Assembly (NCBI RefSeq): GCF_029867415.1
Contig: NW_026705004.1
Location: 1,038,001-1,102,000, forward strand
Length of the DNA: 64,000 nucleotides
Reading direction: 5' to 3'
Source of the DNA: Vicia villosa
Taxonomy: Eukaryota; Streptophyta; Magnoliopsida; Fabales; Fabaceae
Positions within the stretch are counted from its first letter, which is position 1; the number at the start of each line of letters is the position of its first letter. Of this stretch, positions 58,401 through 64,000 are shown piece by piece. The notes under the pieces were generated by a model. That model was given only the letters and a program-made list of their open reading frames with translations. It was not told the origin of the DNA and did no database searches. The position numbers and the translations under genes were made by a program.

Positions 58401-59858
58401 GTTATTTACTACGCTAGTCACGTTTTGAACCCTGCACAGATAAACTATGCTACCACAGAGAAGGAGTTGTTAGCCGTTGTCTATGCATTTGAAAAATTCA
58501 GGCAATATCTGTTGGGTTCAAGATTCATTGTTTATACAAACCATGCTGCTTTGAAGTATCTTTTTGCTAAACAGGACTCTAAGCCAAGACTTCTGAGATG
58601 GATCCTACTTCTCCAGGAGTTCGATGTTGAAATTCGTGACAAGAAAGGGTGTGAAAACACTGTAGCAGATCACCTTTCTCGAATGTCACCGATCGAGGAA
58701 ACTGAAGAAACACGCCCAATAAAGGATGAGTTCGCCGATGAACAAATCCTCGCTGTTATTAGTGTACCTTGGTTCGCCTACTATGCGAACTATCTGGTAG
58801 GTGGTATCATCCCTGACGATTTAGATTATAACCGAAAGAAAAAGTTTTTGCATGATTGCAGGTTTTACTTGTGGGATGATCCATTATTGTACAAGAAGGG
58901 ACTAGATGGATTGGTTAGAAGATGTGTACCAAAGGAAGAACAAAGGGATGTACTAAAAGCATGCCATAACTCTGAGTATAGAGGACATTTCAGTGGTGAT
59001 AGAACTGCTGCAAAAGTCCTACAATCCGGATTATATTGGCCTACTTTATTCAAAGATGCTCAAGGCATTGTGAAAGAATGCGACATGTGTCAAAGAACGG
59101 GCAATATCTCTAAGAGAAATCAGATGCCTCAGAAGGGTATACTTGAAGTTGAATTGTTTGATGTGTGGGGCATTGATTTCATGGGACCATTCCCACTATC
59201 ATTTGGTAAGAACTACATCCTTGTAGTTGTTGACTACGTCTCAAAGTGGGTTGAAGCAGTAGCTCTACCTACAAATGATGCTAGGGTAGTAGTGAATTTC
59301 CTCAAGAACAACATTTTCTCAAGATTTGGGGTACCCAGAGCGCTCATAAGCGATGAAGGCACCCACTTCTTGAACAGGTTGATGGAGAATCTGCTGAAGA
59401 AGTACAATGTGAAGCACAAGATTGCAACTGCATATCATCCTCAGACTAGTGGTCAAGTGGAGGTATCGAACAGGCAAATCAAGCAGATTCTCGAAAAGAC
59501 TGTTAGCGCCTTGAGAAAGGATTGGTCTCTGAAGCTTGAAGATTCACTATGGGCATACAGAACATCATTCAACACTCCTATAGGTATGTCTCCCTATCAG
59601 TTAGTTTATGGTAAAGCTTGCCATCTACCACTTGAACTTGAGCACAAGGCGTTTTGGACCTCCAAATTCCTTAATTATGATATTGTGAAAGCTGGAGAGT
59701 CCCGAATTCTTCAACTCCATGAATTAGAAGAGTTCCGGAATCAAGCCTATGAGAATGCCAAAATTTACAAAGAAACAACAAAAAATGGCATGATCAAAAG
59801 ATTCAGAAGAAGGAATTTTGGGAAGGGAAATTGGTGTTGTTGTTTAACTCCAGGTTAA
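55443..59858 (+). CDS. Athila pol (gag C-terminus, PR, RT, RNase H, integrase)
   Basis: 1471 residues. A gag zinc knuckle remnant [13 protein letters not shown] (about 36-48) has Tyr where the second Cys belongs. A Gln-rich stretch spans 93-137. Protease is [15 protein letters not shown] (active Asp 373) with IILGRPFL at 444-451. RT has [10 protein letters not shown] (about 754) and FMDD (about 818), both intact. RNase H begins MCDASD (about 963). Integrase has the HHCC zinc motif (HNSEYRGHF ... CDMCQ) and intact core Asp in WGIDFMGP and ISDEGTHF and Glu in GQVEVSNRQ. The first start codon is internal to gag-pol, so translation presumably began upstream. The last ~58 codons of the integrase tail are in another frame (59786-60031) because of a missing base in an A6 run at 59780-59785. 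Confidence 0.92.
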   Translation: MKMEEQIAAEVERRLKKMNIGEQKVAQVESVTSVMCELYGGPHFAMHCVATQEQVEHIHMLRQNNPYANTYNPGWKNHPNFAWKDQQGNIQKQGPNQYQSQAQPQQYRPPQQPSYQQQFQHHPQQFQTQGQQHFQQQVPKKADWEIAIEKMAAQNSQFQEETRSNLRNTGASIKNMEIQMSQIAQQMTNSQPQGALPSATVTNPRDNNHVNAVTARSNKSKDIPGKNSEEEDLVIEFDLEIKENEVASQEVTGDESVAREKAIAPKPSVKLPFPTRNKKGQHEKNFEKFLEMFKKLELNIPFLEALEQMPTYAKFMKDIISKKRTIENDPIILTETCSAILQGMKILVKKKDRGSMTIPCTIGDRYFKKALIDLGASVSIMPLSIYKRLGIGKVQDTRMTLQFADQSVKRPYGVVEDVLVKIDKFVFPVDFVVLEMPEDEEIPIILGRPFLETGRCLIDIEEGTMTLKVYDEELKIDVRNTMKYKDDIATSQHIEVIDQICDEENSLTKQKLPLERVLSLSIFREDEGVDEKNSEVLAMMETTSFVKNSRHNRWEELRQPLVEGNKDEPKKGAELKQLPDNLKYVFLDTESRCPAILSSHIEILQENKLVEVLKKHKSAMGWSIEDLKGISPTLCMHKILMEDDQKPVIQPQRQMNPAMKEVVIKEVVKLLDAGMIYPISDSAWVSLVHVLPKKGGTTMIINEKNELIPTRTVTGWRVCIDYRRLNLATRKDHFPLPFIDQMLERLAGHDYYCFLDGYSGYNQIAVAPEDQEKTTFTCPFGIFAYRRMPFGLCNAPATFQRCMQAIFDDMLENHMEVFMDDFSVFGKSFDNCLTNLALVLERCQQNNLILNWEKCHFMVREGIMLGHKISHKGIEMDQAKIEVIAKLPPPMNEKGIRSFLGHAGFYRRFIREFSKITKPLTTLLVKDKAFVFDNECAVAFETIKKKLVSAPIVVAPDWSLPFEIMCDASDIAIGTVLGQRREKLLHVIYYASHVLNPAQINYATTEKELLAVVYAFEKFRQYLLGSRFIVYTNHAALKYLFAKQDSKPRLLRWILLLQEFDVEIRDKKGCENTVADHLSRMSPIEETEETRPIKDEFADEQILAVISVPWFAYYANYLVGGIIPDDLDYNRKKKFLHDCRFYLWDDPLLYKKGLDGLVRRCVPKEEQRDVLKACHNSEYRGHFSGDRTAAKVLQSGLYWPTLFKDAQGIVKECDMCQRTGNISKRNQMPQKGILEVELFDVWGIDFMGPFPLSFGKNYILVVVDYVSKWVEAVALPTNDARVVVNFLKNNIFSRFGVPRALISDEGTHFLNRLMENLLKKYNVKHKIATAYHPQTSGQVEVSNRQIKQILEKTVSALRKDWSLKLEDSLWAYRTSFNTPIGMSPYQLVYGKACHLPLELEHKAFWTSKFLNYDIVKAGESRILQLHELEEFRNQAYENAKIYKETTKNGMIKRFRRRNFGKGNWCCCLTPG

Positions 59859-60031
59859 AACTATTCCCTGGGAAACTGAAGTCAAGATGGTCTGGACGGT
59901 TCGTGGTGCACAAAGTATTCCCTCATGGGGCTATCGAGCTAAGGAATGATAAAAATGGAGACACTTTCAAAGTGAATGGGCAAAGGTTGAAACCATATAA
60001 TCCTGGACAAGGAGCGGTAACAATCGAATAG
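59786..60031 (+). pseudogene. Athila integrase C-terminal tail, out of frame
   Basis: Continues integrase with [19 protein letters not shown] and ends [12 protein letters not shown], the usual Athila pol terminus (LFNSRL...FPGKL...SRW motif). It is separated from the main frame only by the A6-run frameshift. Confidence 0.85.
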
Positions 60032-60753
60032 GTTCGTCTCACTTGATGAGATGAGTGACCGTCGAGCCATGCGACGTTAAACGAAGCGCTTCGTGGGAGG
60101 CAACCCACGGGTTTTCTAATGTTTTTCCTTTGTTTTGTTGGTGTGTGTGTGTGTGTTTTGTGCAGGTGCTAGAAGTGTCATACCACAAAAATTGGAACTT
60201 ATAAAGAGAGAAATCAAGAAATAAAGAAAAAGGAGTTGCAGTAGTACTAAGACACACGGCCCGTGCTAGGGAACACGACCCGTGTTGGGATACAATCCAC
60301 CCCCCATATAAAAACCAGGGAAGCAACACGACCGCCCGTGCTTAGACACACGGCCCGTGTTGATATGGCGTACACTCCCCATATAAAAACCAGGGACGAA
60401 ACACGGCCGACCGTGCTGAGGCACACGGCCCGTGCTGCTGAGCGGAAAAAAAGAAAAAAAAGATTTTTTAATTGATGCTGAATTATGGGTGGGGCCCACG
60501 CGTTTTTAAGTGTTTTTCTTTACTCACCCACTCAGTATTCATCATCTTCCTCCTCCATAACCCTATTTCTCTCTAACCTCTCTAAAACTCCATAACTTTC
60601 TCCATCTTCAACCTCACCTTACTCCATCATCAAAGCTCCAAATCAACAACTTCTTTCACAACAGTTGGGCCGTTTTTCGCCCTCTAAGAAATGACGATAA
60701 TTTTTTTCGTTTTCTCCATCAATTTTTTTTCACTAATTTTCCAGGTACCCATT
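60032..60753 (+). other. Athila pol-env spacer with palindromic cluster and splice acceptor
   Basis: About 720 bp without coding. A (GT)n run (60139-60156) precedes the GC-rich cluster 60251-60436. A pyrimidine tract ending TTTTCCAG at about 60744 lies ten bases before the env-like ATG and looks like a 3' splice site, consistent with expression of the ORF from a spliced RNA. Confidence 0.6.
60251..60436. repeat. GC-rich palindromic repeat cluster between pol and env-like ORF
   Basis: Two ~88-bp units begin CCATATAAAAACCAGGGA and carry ACACG(G/A)CCG...CCGTG and ACACGGCCCGTG palindromes, related to the units in the LTR clusters. A partial unit precedes them. Confidence 0.85.
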
Positions 60754-62022
60754 ATGCCCCCAAAGAAAGCTGAAAGAGGAAAGACCGTTGTCGAATCTTC
60801 AAGGCCAAAACAAAGGGTTCGCCGAACGCCTAATGCATACAATATAATTTTTGAAAAGGATGAACATGTCCAAATATATAAAACTCTCTTAAAGAGGAAG
60901 CTTGTATCTACTAGGTATGTGTGTGATACCACTATGAATGCTTTAGGAATCTTAGATGATGTGACACAAATGTTTAACAACTTAGGGATTCTTGAATTCA
61001 TGCATAACGATGCGCCCACTTACGAGCGCATTACTTTAGAATTCCTAAGCACTGTGGAGTTTAACTTAGAAAAAAACTGGACCGATCACTCTTTTGAATA
61101 TTTTGGTACTCTAACCTTTCGGTTATATAATGAGGACCACTCCATGTCTGTAATTCAGCTTGGGCAATGCCTCTGGTTACCGTTAGTGGGACACGGGGCA
61201 GTGCCAAATGAGTTTTATGCCACTCCATTTTGGTCCTCTATTGCAAGCTTACCGCAACATGAAGCCCGAACCGCTAAGGCATCATGGATTCAAAACCCGT
61301 GCTTCCGTTATGCACAAAAAGGGTTAGCTTTCACTTTGTTCGGATGAGGTGACAGTACAGGTGTAATTGCAAAAAGAGAACTTTATCTAATTCATGCAAT
61401 GGTTCATGAGGAACCGGTGAATGTGGCAGCATTTGCGGCAGATCATTTAGGTACCATGGGGCATGCCAGTTCAGGTGCTATTTCTGTAGGAGGAATGATT
61501 ACACAGATTGCTGAATGGTGTGGGTATCGGCTGGTAATGGATGGAGAAATCCCACTGCAAGCGTTAAGCAAGATTGATCTAAATGCTTTATGCATGCAAG
61601 GGATGCTAGAATCGTCTCGAAATGGCTACATGTTGGTAAGTCGGTCTCGCAAATTGTTGCGATTACCGAACACTGAAAGGACTAATGTTGATAATAATTT
61701 GAATTGTCTATATACTACTGTTGACGCCGAAGAGGCGGGAGATGATGTTGTTTATGCAGGTGAGGCAATGGAGGATGAAGCACCAGGAAGGGAGAGGGCT
61801 TCCCCTCACACTCGGACCTCACGACACCAAGGTGTGGGATCCTCCTCTGCTGGCTGGACACCCTTAGATATCGAGCAGTTCCGCGCGGAGCAGACTCGCC
61901 AAGGTGTGGAGATTGAGAGAATTGTGGACGAGCAACTCCGTCAAGGGGTTGCCATTGATGACATTCAAAGGATGATGCAACAAATGATGTTGCACTTCCA
62001 ACAACATCCTCCTCCACCATAA
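60754..62022 (+). pseudogene. Athila env-like ORF (ATHILA ORF-1 type)
   Basis: Starts MPPKKAERGKTVV at ATG 60754. It runs to an in-frame TGA at 61345-61347 after GLAFTLFG, then continues in the same frame (GDSTGVIAKRELYLIHAM...) to 62022. Total is about 422 codons. This is the protein family first annotated as the Arabidopsis ATHILA ORF-1 (PF03078, from memory), encoded after integrase in Athila elements and called env-like by position. A basic N-terminus with SRPKQRVRR suggests nuclear or RNA contact. The C-terminus has a coiled coil (IERIVDEQLRQGVAIDDIQ) and a QHPPPP tail. No signal peptide or membrane anchor is visible. Confidence 0.85.
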
Positions 62023-63379
62023 TAGGCACTGTAAGTCCCTCCTGCTTGGGCTGAAACATTGAGGTCAATGTTTGCTTCAGGTATGGGTGAGGTTCTTTTC
62101 GTTGTTTATGTTTATTTTATTCTGTTAGTTGTTTATGTTTATTTGAGTTCTTGTTAGTGTTGTGTGTCACATTGTGTTACAGGTTGGTGGATAAGTACCG
62201 GATAAATGATGGAATGATGATGAGGTGATGAACGTGATCAATCCTGAATTTATACTCTAGGAAACCTCCAAAAGTAGGCACGACTGAAAGGAAAATTGGA
62301 CGCAATCCCTGACACTGAGGCTAGACCGGAGTACGACATACCCGACATGAAAAAGAACATTGCATAACACGGAAGGCACCGCGGAAACTGTCAGTATGTC
62401 CAACCTGGCGAGGATCAGAAATAGCCAAACACAAATACACCAAAAGAGTGTCGGGTATGTACTCAGTCTCTTTTTGTTTGCTTAATTATATGTGGAATAT
62501 ATACTGCACACACACATGCACTGAGGCACCTGTTTCTTTGTAGCCCTGAGTCTCTCTAGCCTACCTTGAATGCTATCCCTTGCTACCCCATTTTGAGCCT
62601 TATTCCCTTTTGTTTGTGTGTGAAACTACATCTTTATACAACCATTAGCCCAAACATGCCCTTACCTTACTCAGATAGGTATTAAGAAAATTCACGACCT
62701 GTGTAAAATACCAAGTTTGGGGTTGAGTCACATAAAAAATTGTATTATCATGGAAAAGTGGTATAAAAAAAAGAAAAAAAAGAAATAAAGAAAAGAAAAA
62801 ATTTTGAATTAAAAAGAAAAGAATTCAAATTTGTGCGTTTAGCAGTTTGTTTACAAAAACTCCGGGTGAGCATTATGTCAGATTCCTCAGGCAACAGAGG
62901 AAAGGATACCGGAGAGTCTAAAATAATGGTGGTCAATCCTTTTGAAGTTAGAAAAAGAATACACAATGATTAGATTGATAACACCGAATCTGAGCTTATT
63001 AACCTTTTGTTTTCCATATTCCTTGTGTTTATCCTACCCGGTCCCTTAGCCACGTTACAACCAATAAAGCCCTCGTATAGTGTATGTGTTGTGTGTTTGT
63101 GTTGTTTTTACAGATGTTTTGCAAGCTCAGTAGCTGACGGTATATACCTGGATCAAGAGAGTCTAAACACGTCCCCCGAGAGATATGGAAAGAGTGTGAA
63201 AAACTGACATAGGAAGGGGTGCTGCCCTGTGAAATGAAGTTGATCACCATGAATGGGTAGGAAGGAAAGGTTTAGATTGAAGTAAAGGGATTGCGAATAA
63301 TCTCAGCAGTGTTGTGGTTGTCGGAATTTGGAGGTGACCAATTGTGCGGAGTTAAGCATTGCTTGAGGACAAACAATGA
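62023..63379 (+). other. Athila 3' untranslated region
   Basis: About 1.36 kb, non-coding. A second PPT-like AAGTTTGGGGTTGAG lies at about 62713, followed by an A-rich tract (62760-62825). No tandem repeats were seen. Confidence 0.7.
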
Positions 63380-63395
63380 GATAAGTTTGGGGTTG
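63380..63395 (+). other. Athila polypurine tract
   Basis: GATAAGTTTGGGGTTG immediately precedes the 3' LTR start TGATCGG. Confidence 0.75.
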
Positions 63396-64000
63396 TGATC
63401 GGTCACCATTTTCATTTAAATTTCATCATGCATTCGGTCCACATCTATCAATTCGGTAACACTTTGTTGTGAGTTTTGTTGAAAGTGTTTAAGTTTCTCG
63501 CATTTTATGATGTTGTTCTTTTCGTTGTTTGTTTTATTTATTTATTTAAGTTTTAGATGTTTTTATGTCGTATGTTTAGTTGTGTACAAGTTTCAGGTGT
63601 GAACAAGTCATCTTAAGTGTCAAAGCAACAATGAAAGAAGGAGAAGCAAGAGAAAGATGAAAATTCAAGGTTCTGGGGTCCAACACGGCCAGTGTTTCAG
63701 CACACGACCCGTGTCAGGTTTCAAAGAAAGATCCATACAAAATCCAGGGAGCCAACACGGCCGCCCGTGTGGCCTGGCACGGCCCGTGTTGGCAGGAGCG
63801 TAACTCATACAACTTCCAGGGGGCCAACACGGACGACCGTGTGGCTTGGCACGGCCAGTGTTGGCAGGCGTGTAAAAGTCCATTATTTGAGTTTTGGACA
63901 TTGAAATTTAAATCCAAGGGCATTTTTGACTTTGTACTGATTGAGGATTGTATGGAGACTATTTAGGTTTACGTTTGAAGTTATTTTGAGGTACTTTTTG
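63396..64000 (+). repeat. Athila 3' LTR, first 605 bp
   Basis: Matches 52972-53576 of the 5' LTR with scattered substitutions. About 810 bp are expected beyond the window. It includes the third palindromic cluster (63679-63866), in which one half-site has changed (ACACGGACGACCGTGT). Confidence 0.92.
63679..63866. repeat. GC-rich palindromic repeat cluster in the Athila 3' LTR
   Basis: Same unit layout as 53255-53442, with substitutions in several arms, for example CACGACCCGTGTC near 63703 and ACGGCCAGTGTT near 63850. Pairing is therefore weaker in places. Confidence 0.85.

Larger units (their letters stand above)
52972..64000 (+). mobile_element. Athila/Cyclops-like Ty3/Gypsy element (3' end outside window)
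   Basis: It has a 5' LTR with TGATCGG...CCGATCA ends, a tRNA-Asp-type PBS, gag, a 1471-residue pol frame, an env-like ORF of the ATHILA type after integrase, a PPT AAGTTTGGGGTTG, and 605 bp of the 3' LTR. The gene order and PBS identify the Athila lineage; pea Cyclops is the obvious relative. Only a few lesions are present (one gag stop, two A-run frameshifts, one env-like stop), fewer than in the Copia element, so it looks younger than Copia. Confidence 0.92.

Overview
This is plant nuclear DNA made almost entirely of nested LTR retrotransposons. The element set is an Ogre-type Ty3/Gypsy with giant LTRs, a SIRE/Maximus-type Ty1/Copia, a Cyclops/Athila-type Ty3/Gypsy and chromovirus and LINE debris. 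Together with AT-rich, intron-like flanks this points to a large-genome legume, most likely tribe Fabeae (Pisum, Vicia, Lathyrus, Lens). The species call is inference. I see no complete host gene, rRNA, tRNA or CRISPR array.

Layout. 1-4696: host or old-repeat flank. It holds a short GMP-synthase-like exon relic, a weak RPA-like start, a candidate minus-strand promoter/5' UTR and a ~1.1 kb segment bounded by imperfect inverted repeats. 4697-51889: a minus-strand SIRE/Maximus Copia element. Its 5' LTR is complete (50686-51889) and its 3' LTR is cut to 158 bp (4697-4854). It carries gag, protease/integrase, RT/RNase H and a 3' extra (env-like position) ORF, all with stops or frameshifts. 8227-45821: a 37.6 kb Ogre array inserted into the last codons of the Copia RNase H, with 5-bp target duplications GTCCC on both sides. 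The array is LTR-internal-LTR-internal-LTR: three LTRs of ~4.7 kb and two 11,751-bp internals at a period of 16,443 bp. 51890-52431: LINE endonuclease relic. 52432-52971: chromovirus (Tekay/Del-like) protease-RT relic. 52972 to beyond 64000: a plus-strand Athila/Cyclops-like element (LTR, gag, pol, env-like ORF, start of the 3' LTR) inserted in that relic.

How it fits together. Within each Ogre unit, on the minus strand, the order is LTR, PBS, ORF1, gag, protease, a spliced intron, RT / RNase H / second RNase H / integrase, a repeat-rich 3' UTR, PPT, LTR. Both units carry the same frameshifts and stops and the same Asp-to-Asn change in the RT catalytic motif, so the element was dead before it was duplicated. 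The middle LTR matches the right LTR over its left third and the left LTR over the rest. That is the pattern left by one unequal crossover between the two LTRs of a single insertion.

The least expected signals are that recombination junction, a 55-codon two-membrane-segment ORF just downstream of the TATA box inside every Ogre LTR (only synonymous differences among the three copies), a three-fold protein repeat in the Ogre protease ORF, and GC-rich palindromic repeat clusters present both in the Athila LTR and between its pol and env-like genes. No new defence or enzyme system is evident.
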